Source: Rhineura floridana
Lineage: Eukaryota; Chordata; Lepidosauria; Squamata; Rhineuridae
DNA length: 64,000 bases
Assembly (NCBI RefSeq): GCF_030035675.1
Contig: NC_084492.1
Coordinates: forward strand, 25,378,261-25,442,260
Direction of reading: 5' to 3'
Shown: positions 30,091 through 40,169 of the stretch, piece after piece
How positions within the stretch are numbered: position 1 is the stretch's first letter
How the letters are laid out: every line of letters begins with the position of its first letter
Made by a program: the position numbers and the translations under genes
The notes under the pieces: generated by a model
Database searches by the model: none
What the model saw: the letters and a program-made list of their open reading frames with translations, nothing else
What the model was told of the DNA's origin: nothing

Positions 30091-30960
30091 TCCATCTGGT
30101 GTTCTCTGAGTAACACTCTATGGGGGTGACAACAGGACTCTATGGGCTTGCATGAATCTCTGTAGTATTAGGAGAAGGTAATTGAATTACACTGGGCAGG
30201 CAGCATTATTATACTAGCTTGCCCAGATCTCAAATATTAGGGATAGGTAATTGCAGTATGTTTGAAATATTTAGCTGTGTGGTCTTGGTATGTCAGAAGC
30301 GCACTCCAAAAGCCAAAATCTATACACACCCCTGGAAAAAGCAGTCCCACCTAAAAAAAAAAAGTCAACAAACTCAAAAAATAAGGAGGCAACTCCCCCC
30401 AAACAGGCAAAATACCTCTCCCACATCCCATCTCCCAAGCTTACCAAGCAGTAACAGGGTCCCTTTTCTTTCATATGCATCTTTTTCAAGCAGGCAGCTG
30501 GAATGCTAGGCACAGACCTCCAGCTTCCCTGCGCTCTTCCTTTCCTTTGCTAAGAGGGGGCCCAGGAACATTCTGGGGAAGGGAAGGGGCTGGAATTCTC
30601 CAGGTAGCCCTGCAAAGCCCAAGGTAAAAGATAAGGGAAATAAACTTTTAAAAAATTAATATTTAAGTGTACTAAATTGGGAGGGGCAGGTGCCAAAGGG
30701 GGTGTCTGGGGCGCACCGTGGCTCCTTGCAGGCACCAAGCTGGGAACTCTGGTATGAGACGCCTACAAGCAGGACATGAGTACAACAGCACTCTCTCCAC
30801 CCGTGTTCCCAGGTAGTACACAGCTACCATGGCTTAGTAGCACATGATTTGTCTAATCCACTTTTAAAGCTGTGGTGGCCATCACTGCATCTCATGGAAG
30901 AGAAGTCTGTCGTTTCACTTTGCACTGTGGGAAGAACAACTTCCTCGTGCCTGGGCCTGA
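30091..30960 (+). other. Probable C19orf12 copy 1 3' UTR, no recognised feature
   Basis: The interval lies between the stop codon and the candidate poly(A) signal at 31474. I see no repeat or frame that I recognise. UTR status is an inference from the signal shared with copy 2. Confidence 0.35.
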
Positions 30961-30962
30961 AT

Positions 30963-31165
30963 CTTAGGAACATGGGAAACTGCCTTATACTGAATCAGAC
31001 CATTGGTCCCTCTAGCTCAGTGTTGTCTACACCGGCTGGCAGTGGCTCTCTGGGTTTTCAGGCAGGGGTCTCGCCCACATGAGATGGCGATGCCAGGGAT
31101 TGAGCCTGAGACCTTCTGCACGCAAAGCAGATGCTCTGCAACTGAACTAAGGCCCTTCTCCATTC
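30963..31165 (-). mobile_element. tRNA-Ala-derived SINE
   Basis: AGGAACATGGGAAACTGCCT at the left, CAGACCATTGGTCCCTCTAG, and the inverted tRNA-like head (GACCTTCTGCACGCAAAGCA, ACTGAACTAAGGCCCTT) at the right. Near full length. Confidence 0.88.
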
Positions 31166-31473
31166 TTCCAACATTCGGCTTCATTGGATGACCCCTGGTT
31201 CTAGCATTGGACGTGAGAGTAATATTTTTCTCTGCCCGCTTTCTCCATTGTGGAAGTCTTTGATATCGCATAGCTCCTGGTGTTGTCACCCAGAGATCGT
31301 AGCATTTGGACGCTTGGCGATTTTGCTGTTTTTTAAATTATCTCGTTTCCTTTTGCTGTGGGGGGGGGGAGGACAGTTAGAAGCCACCAGGTACTTTCTT
31401 AAAGGTGCAGAGCCAATAACATAGCAGATCTGTGTTTTGTGTGTCCCTGTGTTCTCTCCCCATGCCGAAATCA

Positions 31474-31479
31474 AATAAA
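31474..31479 (+). promoter_or_regulatory. Candidate poly(A) signal of C19orf12 copy 1
   Basis: AATAAA inside GAAATCAAATAAAT, a 14-mer shared exactly with the candidate signal of copy 2 (40162-40176 region), with a GT-rich stretch (GGTATGTGTTTGC) about 50 bp downstream. This implies a 3' UTR of about 1.95 kb that has absorbed several repeats. Confidence 0.5.
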
Positions 31480-31679
31480 TTATCACACAATGTCAGCGGG
31501 AGCTTCTTTTTTTAAATTATACATGGTATGTGTTTGCATGATAGTGGATTTGTCTTCCCTTGGAGACAAAAGCACAGTGAGAAGTCAGCAGTGATATCGG
31601 TCTGTTGTGCGTGCCCTGCCTCTAAATTTGGATAGGAGCTGTAGAATGCAGACAGCCTAAGTGTCAGTCTCCACTTGCA

Positions 31680-31865
31680 GAGGAAGCTGCCTTATACCGA
31701 GTCAGACCATTGGTCCATCTAGCTCAGTGTTGTCTACACTGACTGGCAGAGGCTCTCCAGGGGTTCAGGCAGGGACTCTTTTGCAGCCCTCCCTAGCAAT
31801 GCCAGGGATCGAACCTTCTGCATGCAAAGCAGAGGCTGTACCACTGAGCTACAGTCCTTCCCTTA
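31680..31865 (-). mobile_element. tRNA-Ala-derived SINE
   Basis: GAGGAAGCTGCCTTATACCG at the left, GTTGTCTACACTGACTGGCA in the middle, and the inverted tRNA-like head (CTTCTGCATGCAAAGCAGAG, CCACTGAGCTACAG) at the right. A partial hAT-type MITE follows at 31866-31945. Confidence 0.88.
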
Positions 31866-32082
31866 GCAGGGATGGCTCATGCTCAGGGATGATGGGAGCT
31901 GTAGTACAGCTACCTCCGGAGGGCAAGAGGCTTCCGAACTCTGAGTTAAAGCATCTCTGTTAACAGGGCTGGGAAAGACCTGAGACAAACTTGGGCCAGA
32001 TACACCAGTGGGTATAAAGCAGCTTCACGTGAATTAGAAGTTGGAGCCAAAAAGAGCAGAAAGACAGAGCCTCTTGTATTGC

Positions 32083-32220
32083 AGGGCTAGCCAATGTGGT
32101 GCCCTCCAGATATTACCAGACTACAGCTGCCATCATCCCTGACCATTGGCCATGCTGGCTGGGGCTGATGTGAGTTGGAGTCCAACATCATCTGAAGAAC
32201 CACACTTTTTCCACCCCTGA
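32083..32220. mobile_element. hAT-type palindromic MITE
   Basis: CAGGGCTAGCCAATGTGGTG to CCACACTTTTTCCACCCCTG, with CCATTGGCCATGCTGGCTGG inside. Flanks TTGTATTG and ATGTTTTG match at 6 of 8. A half copy of the same family lies at 32455-32550. Confidence 0.75.
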
Positions 32221-32739
32221 TGTTTTGTGCCCCATCCTGAAGAGGACAGAGAGCCCAGTAGCATCTTGAAGGCCAAGGGCGTGTTCAGCACTTCCATTCC
32301 CATTGACATCAGCACCCGAGTTCATTATGTGCTTAACACCTGCTGAAATATACGGAACTTCACTGTGCTTAATTTTGGCTACATGTTGCCCCACACTCTG
32401 TCGCTGCTTGGTAAGATACAGCCTGCTTCAATAGCTTCATCTTAGGAAATAAGTCAGGGATAGCCAAAGTGGTGGCCTCCAGATATTGTTGGACTCCAAG
32501 ACCCATCAGCCCCAGACAGCACAGATAACGGTCAGAGATTGTGGAAGATGGGTTCTTGCAACATAAGCTTGCCTCTTCATAGGCAACATGTTAGCTTTTT
32601 AGGTGCCACAAGATGCCTTTGGCCACGTCCCACATGCTCTGATTGCTCATCACATAATGACTTGGAGCTGAATGGTCCTTGCTAGAAAAGTATTGTGTTT
32701 TGAAGGGATATCTTACAGAGCAAGTCTTTAACCATTACA

Positions 32740-33116
32740 TTAGAGACACTGGGATATTGCTGAGATGATCTGTAGGAGCAGCTTTGGTCATCCCCCAAGT
32801 TGGCGGGGCTCATATTATCATCGACACAAAATCGAGCCTTCAGTGTCATCGGCCCAGTTCTCTGGATGCCCTGCCCACAGACATTGAGCAGACACCTTCT
32901 GTTTTTAATTTTAAGCGCCTGCTAGAAACCTTTCTGTTCCACCAGGCTATGCAGGCAATTAAGAACATGCTGTTTTCGCAACAGTTGACCTTTGTTTTTG
33001 TTGTATTTTTAATATTTTTAATTCTATGGAGGTGGTTGTTTAAAACATGTTGTAAACTGTGTTGATGTTTTTAATGAAATAGCGGTATACAAATATTTTT
33101 ATAAATAAAGAAATAT
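32740..33116 (+). mobile_element. L2-like LINE 3' end with C-terminal coding tail
   Basis: The tail reads LDALPTDIEQTPSVFNFKRL, then LETFLFHQAMQA, the usual end of L2/CR1-clade polyproteins. A 3' UTR follows, with GAAATAGCGGTATACAAATA and ending TTTATAAATAAAG. 5'-truncated. Confidence 0.75.
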
Positions 33117-33234
33117 GCCTGTTGAACTGAGTCCATTGTTACCCATCCATCTCCTGTTTGCATGGTGGCTCTTCCACCCAGGGAGAGCCACCATTCTTAC
33201 ACTGAAGTAATGAAATGAATGTGCATGTGTGAAG

Positions 33235-33345
33235 CAGGCCCAATCCCTGGATAGGTGTGCTTTAAGTAAGGTTCCTGCATTGAGCAGGGGGTTGGACTCG
33301 ATGGACCTATAGGCCCCTTCCAGTTCTACTATTCTCTGATTCTAG
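33235..33345 (+). mobile_element. CR1 3' end
   Basis: GAGCAGGGGGTTGGACTCGA, TGGACCTATAGGCCCCTTCC and TCTACTATTCTCTGATTCT is the CR1 3' UTR and terminal repeat. Confidence 0.85.
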
Positions 33346-33385
33346 GTTTGGCCACTTAAATAACCCTGTTGTCTAGACCTCTAAC

Positions 33386-33672
33386 TTAGGTCACATCCAG
33401 ACTATACATTTAAAGAACTCTAATACTGCTTTAGCAGTCATGGAGAATCGTGGGAACAATAGTTTGTCAACAATTGTAAGCCGTCCAGAGAGCTTCGGCT
33501 ATGGGGCAGTATATGAATACAATAAATAAATAAATAAATAAGGGTGCTGGGAACTAGGTGTGTGAGGTCAGCGCTCTTAAGAAACTACAGTTCCCAGGGT
33601 TCTTTGGGGAACATCATGACTGTTCAAGTGGTATAAGAGTGCTTTAAAATGCATGGTGTAGCTATGACCTTA
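33386..33672. mobile_element. Harbinger-like palindromic MITE with TTA duplication, holding a LINE tail
   Basis: The body 33389-33669 runs from GGTCACATCCAGACTATACA to TGGTGTAGCTATGACC and is flanked by TTA on both sides (33386-33388, 33670-33672). At about 33473-33540 a 68-bp LINE tail (AATTGTAAGCCGTCCAGAGA to (AATA)n) interrupts it. This is a heavily 5'-truncated L2/CR1-type insertion. Confidence 0.82.
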
Positions 33673-34335
33673 GAGTCATAGAATCATAGGGTTGGAAGAG
33701 ACATTGAGGTCATCCAGGTCAACCCCTTTACAGTGGCATGTGATTCCTATGTACCTTCAGTATTAATTGTTCATATAGCACCACTCATGTACCATGACAC
33801 TTTACAGGGTAACAAATAACAAGACTGTTCCCTGCCCCAAACTGCTTACAGTCAAACATTCAACAAGTAGAGGGAATGTATCAAGATGGTGGGAAAGGGA
33901 ATAGAAAGGAAAAAAATGTGCTCAGGCTCAATGTTACACAGTTTTGATTTTCAGAAAGAAAAATTTGGATCGAATAAGACACACAAAGGAATGGTGATTA
34001 GGAAGCTAGGCAAAGGGCTTCACATAGACCAAGTGGGTTTGAAGAGGAATTTGATAACACGAGAGGCGGAGAGGGGGCATCACAGAGGTTTTCTGGGAGA
34101 GAAATCCAGGATCAGTAAAGCAGGAATGGTGGAATTGTTTGGGGAGGGAGGAAACATTTGAACTGCGGGGTGTGGTGAAGCTAAAGGAACAAAGCTGACA
34201 GAGATATGAAGATATTAGGAAAGAGATAACAGGCATGGCTGCACAGGGCCTTGAAGGTAAGGCTGGCGAGCAGCCAGTAGAGGTCGATTTAAGGAGGCAT
34301 GACTGAAACTTGATTGGGCTGGCTATGAGCAACAG
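33672..34335 (-). mobile_element. CR1 3' scrap followed by an old LINE remnant
   Basis: 33672-33730 is an inverted CR1 3' end (AGAATCATAGGGTTGGAAGA). 33750-34335 has CTGTTCCCTGCCCCAAACTG and GCACAGGGCCTTGAAGGTAA, phrases of an inverted L2-like LINE tail. No intact frame. Confidence 0.5.
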
Positions 34336-34594
34336 TTTTTGTAAAACTGAAAGTGAAGGTTTTATGCAAAGCTGGTTAGTTTCATATTTTTCATTTGTCT
34401 CCTGACTTTGAAGAACAAACTGCCAAAGTGGTCCCTTTTGATATCATACCCTAACCAAAGAGGTCCCTCTAGGACAGAAGCTGTCGGGTAAGTGATACTG
34501 TAAACCTCTTAAACTATTCTTACTTGAAAGGTTTTGCTTCACCCCCTGTGAACGCATCCTCTTCTGTTTGGTGCTTTACCCTTTACACTAGTGG

Positions 34595-34970
34595 GGAGAA
34601 GGGCAGGCTGCGCCCCAAGCTTGGGAGGGGCCAGGCTTTACAACAGTTCCCCTCCCTTGTTGCCCAGTGGGATCCCAGATGCATTGCCTACATCACACTA
34701 GGGAAGTGCAGGCTGGTCCATAGGGGCTAGTGGGGCACACACACCCCAACCTCAGCCTGCCCTTAGCCAGTCCCCACCTGCCCGCCTCCTTACCTGCAAC
34801 CAGTCCAGACGGTGGCCCTGGCTGTCAAGTCTCTTCCTCCTCCTGCTCCTCCTCTTTAATCTGCTTCGCCCTTGTGGAACTCACAGGGAGGAAGATGGAG
34901 ACAAAACGAGATCTGGCTCTGCCTGTCATTGGCTATGGCTCTCCCTGCCTTCTGCCCCACCAGTCTTAAA
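34595..34970. mobile_element. Non-autonomous DNA element, GTGGAGGCT family
   Basis: CCTCAGCCTGCCCTTAGCCA, CCTTACCTGCAACCAGTCCA, TGTGGAACTCACAGGGAGG and CTGTCATTGGCTATGGCTC are in the same order as the copy at 12890-13205. Confidence 0.5.
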
Positions 34971-35830
34971 GGTCACCAGCCGCCACTACGCTGGGGTCTA
35001 ATGCCGGCCAACTCCCAAGGGCACTTTTCCCCAACCTGGGACAAGCATTCCAACAGCACAGGCTGTGGGAAGGAAGAGCAGAGCCTTTGCCCACCCCGGT
35101 TATCTGCTGTAATCAGATAAAATTGTGGCCTGTTTCTAACCCACACTGGTATTTGATCTGAGGTTATTCCTGCCACTGGAGGGAGCCGCTTCATGCGCCT
35201 CCCACACAAGTAGAGTTTTCTTTGTCAGCTGATTCTAAACATCTGCAATCTTAAACATGTTTACTCAGTAGTAGGGAGACTCACTGCCATGTAAATGTGC
35301 ACTGCGGTCCTAGTTATCTGCTTTAACTCTTTATTGAGCTTTCTATTAAATAAAACAAGGTAGGAGTTGTTATTTTTGAGATATAAAAAGGGTGTGTGTG
35401 TATTTGGTTTAAGTGCGATACAGCATTTCACTTTTCAGATTATATGTCTTTTTGAGTGTTTATGATTATAACAAAGAAAAAAAACACCAGACAACTTTTC
35501 TATTACTAAATCATCAGTGTAAGCCCCAGTGAACTCAATTTGGCTTAATAAGCATGCAGCAATAAATTAAATGGGGGGTGCAGGAATACTTAAAATATGG
35601 GGAACATAAGACTAGGCTCAACTTTTTTTTTTCCAGCAGTGGAAAAAGATTATGAGTTGCAATGTTTTGTCTTGCATCCCAGGCAAAACAAGGAACAGAT
35701 TTCTAGGTCTCTGGCTGTATATGAGAAAAGTACATCAAATAAGACCAACAATGTTTGTCCTAGCAATGTGGCTCAAAACTAGTGGAAGAGTTACGGGGCT
35801 TGCCGAGTAGGAGATATTGTGGGAAGCCAA
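34971..35830. other. No recognised gene
   Basis: Small remnants of the AGTAGACCCATT-type MITE near 35240-35310 and 35510-35560. The rest is unassigned. Confidence 0.4.
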
Positions 35831-35835
35831 GAAAG

Positions 35836-36035
35836 GAAGGGGCCATAACTCTGTGACAGAGCACATGCTTTGCATGCAGAAGGCCCCAGGTTCTTCTGTG
35901 GCAACTCCAGGAAGGGCTGGGAGAGACTCCTTGCCTGAAATCCTGGAGAGCTGCTGCCGGTCAGTGTAGACAATATTGAGCTAGGTAGAGCAAGAGTCTG
36001 ACTCAGTATATGGCAGTGTCCTATGTTCTTGAGCC
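35836..36035 (+). mobile_element. tRNA-Ala-derived SINE
   Basis: GGGGCCATAACTCTGTGACA, GCTTTGCATGCAGAAGGCCC, then body and tail ending CAGTGTCCTATGTTCTT. The ordered blocks match the other SINE copies. Confidence 0.85.
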
Positions 36036-36282
36036 TTGTGTACAGACATCAGGAAGGGGAATTTTCTTTGTACTGCCATTTGTATGGGCAATACGATGAT
36101 TGTATACCCCAAATGACATTCGTGATGGTGAAAAGCCAGTGTAGAGTACTGGTGACGTCTCACAGTCATGCACACTCTTGTTCTTGTGCTTTATAAGACT
36201 CTGCAGTTAAAGGAGCTAGATTCTTGGAACAAGAATGTGCACGACTGCCCCCAAATCATCAACCTTGGCCTAGTTAGTCACG

Positions 36283-36608
36283 GGTTGCCAAAATGTGGTC
36301 TGTGAGCTTCATCCAGGTGGTCTGCGACATGCCCGCATAGCATGTTCACATTTCTTTTAAGCTGCATTTTTACTGCTTCTTTTGTTTCTTATATTGCATT
36401 TTATTGTATTCCAGCTTGAATTCTGTGGAATGCAAATCATAACACAATAATAGAAATAAAAGAAGCCATAAAGTGCAATTCAGAATCATACAGCGTCTAG
36501 CACAGTGCATTACAACTGCTACAACAGGCAGAAAAATCTTTCAGTGGTCCGCCAAGATCCTCAGCAATTTTCAAGCGGGCCATGGAGGGAAAGGTTTGGG
36601 AACCACTG
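36283..36608. mobile_element. hAT (Charlie-like ends) non-autonomous element
   Basis: GGTTGCCAAAATGTGGTCTG at the left and AGGTTTGGGAACCACTG at the right. It shares CTTCATCCAGGTGGTCTG and ACAGGCAGAAAAATC with the element at 17157-17450. Confidence 0.7.
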
Positions 36609-36807
36609 AAGACATATAAAAGTGTACAAAATAAACGAGTTCAGAAGGGCTGACTCCTATTTTTGCAGCGTCAGGTTACTCCTGGTGTATTGGCTTCTAC
36701 TTTGGGGCTCTGACGTATCGAGGAATGGGAAGCCATGTTTTTCCTAAATGTAAGACACATGCAAATAATAGGTACAGATGTAATTTACAGGAGCCTTTCT
36801 GTCTTCA

Positions 36808-36992
36808 TGGAGAGCCAGTGTGGTGTAGTGGTTAAGGTGTTGGACTACAACCTGGGAGACCAGGGTTCAAATCGCCACATAGCCATGAAGCGCACTGGGT
36901 GACCTTGGGCCAGTCACTGCCTCTCAGCCTCATGAAAACCCCATTCATAGGGTTGCCATAAGTCGGAATCGACTTGAAGGCAGTACATTTTT
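36808..36992 (+). mobile_element. Sauria-type SINE upstream of C19orf12 copy 2
   Basis: The head GAGAGCCAGTGTGGTGTAGT and GGGTTCAAATCGCC, middle GGGCCAGTCACTGCCTCTCA and BovB-like tail CATAAGTCGGAATCGACTTG are all present. The tail ends about 85 bp before the start codon of copy 2. It is one of the least diverged SINEs in the window. Confidence 0.92.
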
Positions 36993-37078
36993 CTGTCTTC
37001 ATAACTGAAAATGAGGTGTCTATTGTGTGGGCATTGTATATTACCTTTCAAACTCTTTCAAGGTATAAACTAGGCACG

Positions 37079-38585
37079 ATGCCGATTGATGTGAATGATG
37101 TGATGCGTCTTCTGTGCCGAGTGTCTAAAGTGCAGGGAATGACGGCTGCCTTGAAGCATTCGGGGCAAGGAGCACTTATGGCGGGTTGTGGTGCTTTTCT
37201 CGGAGGCTTGGTGGGAGGGCCATTTGGCATTGCAGTAGGTAAGTACACGCTTCCTTATAAAATGGGAAACTCTGTTCCAAATGATTTTACTTATTTAACT
37301 AACAAATATGGAAACATAGGCTGCTTTCAGACATGGGGCTTGTGTTAGTTTAAAGCATTAAAATGGTAGCGCTTCTGTTCTGATTTCTAAAATTCCTTTC
37401 ACACTGCAGTACCTGTTGTGTTAAGGAACAGTAGCTTTTGCAGCCGATATGCCAGCATTTCATGCAACTGTCTTTCACACGGCTGCAATGAATGACTTGC
37501 TTTCGTCCCTTACACATGCACACAGTGCAGGAGGTCTAAGGTCTCATCCCATCGCTATGCAACCCCTCTCCCTTTTGCATCTGACACACATATATATATT
37601 TAGTTGTAAGTATAGACACAGGGGTGTGTGGGAAATGCTGATGCTACCTGCACCTACGCCAGAATACTGGTACAAGTTTCGCTACGCAAAACAACAACAA
37701 AAATGTGCCCCTAAAGGGCGGGAATGCACTGCATGCTGGGATGCCTGTCACATGAGCAGCTACAGCTAGCAAAAAACTCCTGCTATTTTCCGCGTTCCCA
37801 AGCTTGCAAACGGGTTATTTCTGTTATTATTTATCACCAAATTTAGTGCTAAACTTGCACTATATTCTGCTAGAATTCCAGAACTGGCTTGTATGTTGTG
37901 TGAAAGATCGCAATATAATGTGCAAATTACCACGTAAGAAATCATCAGAATAATGGAATAAAGTGCAGTGTGAACGCACCCATACATGCCACAGTTGATG
38001 TTGTTGAAGGGAGGGGGAAGGGTCATGGCTCCATGGCAGAGCATCTGCCTTGCATGCAGAGAGTCCCTTGTTCAATCCCAAGCACCTCCAGTTAGGAGTG
38101 AGAGAGACTCCTGTCTGAAATCCAGGAGAGCTGCTGCCATTCAGTGTAGAACAGTGTTCTTCCACCTGGGGTGCCCAGGTGTTGTTGGACTACAGTTCCC
38201 ATCAACCCCAGCCAGCTTAGCCAATGGCCAAGGTTGATGGGTGTTGTAGTCCGACAACATCTGGGGACCCCAGCTTGAAGCACAATGTGTCAACTACACT
38301 GAGCTAGATGGACCAGTGCTCTGACTCGGGATAAAGCAGCTTCCTATGTTCCTACCCTGGTAGGAGTTCAAACCCTTTAGGTGCATGGGTTTCCCTGAGC
38401 AATTACCCAGGATTAATAAGCATCAGAGGCTTGGTTCATGCACTCATCAGGGTATACCTAAACTATGGTTTGCTGGGAGTGCATGAATGTGCCTGCTCTG
38501 GGAGAGAGAATGACAGGGAGGGCTGTCGCTCACTGCCAGAGCACACGACTTTCCCTGCCAATTTTTTTTTAAAGGTCTCAGGTTC

Positions 38586-38669
<84 letters not shown>

Positions 38670-39838
38670 TTTTATTTATGAGTCGCCTATCTGGCTGAAT
38701 TAACAGCCACTCCAGTTCTTGGCATCTCTAGGTAGGGCTCCCTCATTCTACTACAGCAGGTGTGGGGAACCTTTCGCCCTCCAGATGTGGCTGAACTACA
38801 ACTTCCATCAGCCCCAGGAAGTCTAGCCAATGGCCAGGGATGGTGGAAGCTGTAGTTCAGCAACATCTAATGGAATGGCTGGTGTCAAGTGACACACATT
38901 CCTAGCCATGTAAGCTGCTTACAGCAGCCTTTCCCAACCGTTGGGTCTTCAGTTGATGCTGGACTACAGCTCCCATCATTCCCGACCATTGGCCATTCTG
39001 GCTGGGGCTGATGGGAGCTGTAGTTCAGCAACATCTGGAGAGCCAAAGGTTGGGAAAGGCAGGCTTTTTGCTTTGTTTTTAAAGTTGCAGCATATACATC
39101 TGGTTACATTTTTTTAAAAAAAATTTAAAGGCTCGGATTCAGTAGCAATAGGGAAAGAATCTGGCTTTGAGTATGTAGACTGGCAGTGTGGCCCTCCTGA
39201 TGTTGCTAGACTGCAACTCTGATCATCCCTGACCAGTGGCCAGTCTGGCTAGACCAGATGGGAACTGCACTCCAACAACATCTAGAGGGCCACACTGCCG
39301 GTCTATATACTCAAAGCCAGATTCTTTCCCCATCACTACTGAATTCCTCATCCCTGGTGTAGACCCTCATGGACCTTTGGTATGAAACAAAATATCCCAA
39401 AGCAGAATTCTATGGGCTTTTATCTTTACCCACACCAGAAGACAAGGGTGTGTATATGTGCGTGTGCGCACACATCAGAAATCCTGAAACTGAAAAAGAT
39501 GTTCTGGATTGAGGTGCAAAGTTTTGAGAGCAGGGTGGCTTAAAATAATTCTTCTGTCTGTGGCTTTTCTAGGGGGCGCAGTTGGTGGCTTGGTTGCCGC
39601 CAAGATGACCGCTGGACAATTTAAGCCTGTCCCTCAGATTATTCTGGAATTGACCCCAGTTGAGCAGCAACGGCTTTATGAAGATGCCCATGCCATTATT
39701 AGGAACCTGGACTGGACTGACGCGGCACAGCTCACAGCTCTAGTCATGGGAAATGCAGGCATTCAAGAGCAACTGCTCACGGTGGTGACGAATTACCTCA
39801 CCACTCAGTTCAGAGCTGAAATCCAGTATGAAAAATAA
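37079..39838 (+). CDS. C19orf12 homologue, copy 2 (two coding exons, diverged paralogue)
   Basis: Coding exons are 37079-37238 and 39573-39838 (donor GTAG/GTAAGTA, acceptor TTTTCTAG/G, phase 1), giving 141 residues and a TAA stop. Exon lengths (160 and 266 bp) and phase are identical to copy 1. The protein starts [20 protein letters not shown] and ends AEIQYEK. I count 35 differences from copy 1, about 75% identity. The membrane glycine zipper is preserved, with Gly42 and Gly58 kept. Departures at positions where copy 1 and human agree include Pro49 to Phe, Trp64 to Lys just after the membrane segment, and ERKM to VQGM near residue 18. No breaks or lost splice sites are seen, so it is probably expressed and may be subfunctionalised; that is inference. 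It lies tail-to-tail with PLEKHF1. The leading non-coding exon and promoter were not found. Confidence 0.9.
37319..37984 (+). mobile_element. PIF/Harbinger-like non-autonomous transposon in C19orf12 copy 2 intron
   Basis: GGCTGCTTTCAGACATGG at the left mirrors TGCAGTGTGAACGCACC at the right. It is about 660 bp and reads as the reverse complement of the element at 25647-26461, sharing GAAATGCTGATGCTACCTGC and GGGATGCCTGTCAC. The ends touch CATA on both sides, so the exact duplication is unclear. Confidence 0.75.
38013..38362 (+). mobile_element. tRNA-Ala-derived SINE carrying a hAT MITE
   Basis: The head GGCAGAGCATCTGCCTTGCA and body are interrupted after CATTCAGTGTAGAA by a MITE (about 38154-38285, CAGTGTTCTTCCACCTGGGG to AGCTTGAAGCACAATG). 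The SINE tail then resumes (ACACTGAGCTAGATGGACCA, GCAGCTTCCTATGTTCCT). The MITE and its insertion point match those at 19276-19397. Confidence 0.85.
38588..38725 (-). mobile_element. L2-like LINE tail with long (AAT)n
   Basis: About 26 AAT units (38588-38666) are followed by the inverted LINE end TTTTATTTATGAGTCGCCTA and TCTGGCTGAATTAACAGCC, the same 3' end as at 15995-16070. The microsatellite is best read as the element's own 3' repeat, expanded. Confidence 0.8.
38756..39062. mobile_element. Two hAT-type MITEs
   Basis: 38756-38880: CAGGTGTGGGGAACCTTTCG with GAAGTCTAGCCAATGGCC, truncated at the right. 38930-39062: CAGCCTTTCCCAACCGTTGG to AAAGGTTGGGAAAGGC, with GGCCATTCTGGCTGGGG. Both lie in the copy 2 intron. 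Confidence 0.7.
39137..39344. mobile_element. Long near-perfect palindrome, extended hAT-type MITE
   Basis: The centre is the usual MITE palindrome (GCAGTGTGGCCCTCCTGATG to GAGGGCCACACTGCCGG). The arms continue about 45 bp further on each side: GAAAGAATCTGGCTTTGAGT mirrors ACTCAAAGCCAGATTCTTTC. Each arm is about 100 nt. It lies 230 bp upstream of copy 2's last exon. Confidence 0.85.
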
Positions 39839-39932
39839 GAAACCATAAGCACAGCATGGTGCGCACCTCCAGAAATGAGTCAAAGCTGTATGAAGATCTC
39901 TCCAACTGCACGGTGGAGGTGTGCTGCAAGTC

Positions 39933-40066
39933 CTAGGCGGTGTACACACCATACATTTAAAGCACATGACTTCTTCCAACAAACACAGGGAACTGTAGTT
40001 TGCTGAGGGTGCTGGGAATTCTAGCTCTGTGAGGAGTAATATCCTTTAAATGGATGGTATACCCTA
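39933..40066. mobile_element. Small Harbinger-like MITE in C19orf12 copy 2 3' UTR
   Basis: The body 39936-40063 runs from GGCGGTGTACACACCATACA to GGATGGTATACC, flanked by CTA on each side (39933-39935, 40064-40066), a TNA duplication. It is related to the short palindrome at 20503-20622. Confidence 0.75.
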
Positions 40067-40169
40067 TGTTCGTTCTCTTTTCCTTCTTCAGAGTGGCAAG
40101 GAAGTGGAGTGCAAAGAACATATAAAAAGCAGATGTGCTATTTCTACCTCCACTTACTAGATGAAATCA

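Noticed and set aside
33886-34161. 91-residue open frame rich in Lys and Gly
   Set aside because: Sits in an old inverted LINE remnant and has no family resemblance.
34470-34500. TCTAG ... CGG/GTAAGT arrangement that could be a micro-exon before C19orf12 copy 2
   Set aside because: Isolated donor-like word with no CpG block, no homology to the copy 1 leader and no supporting frame.
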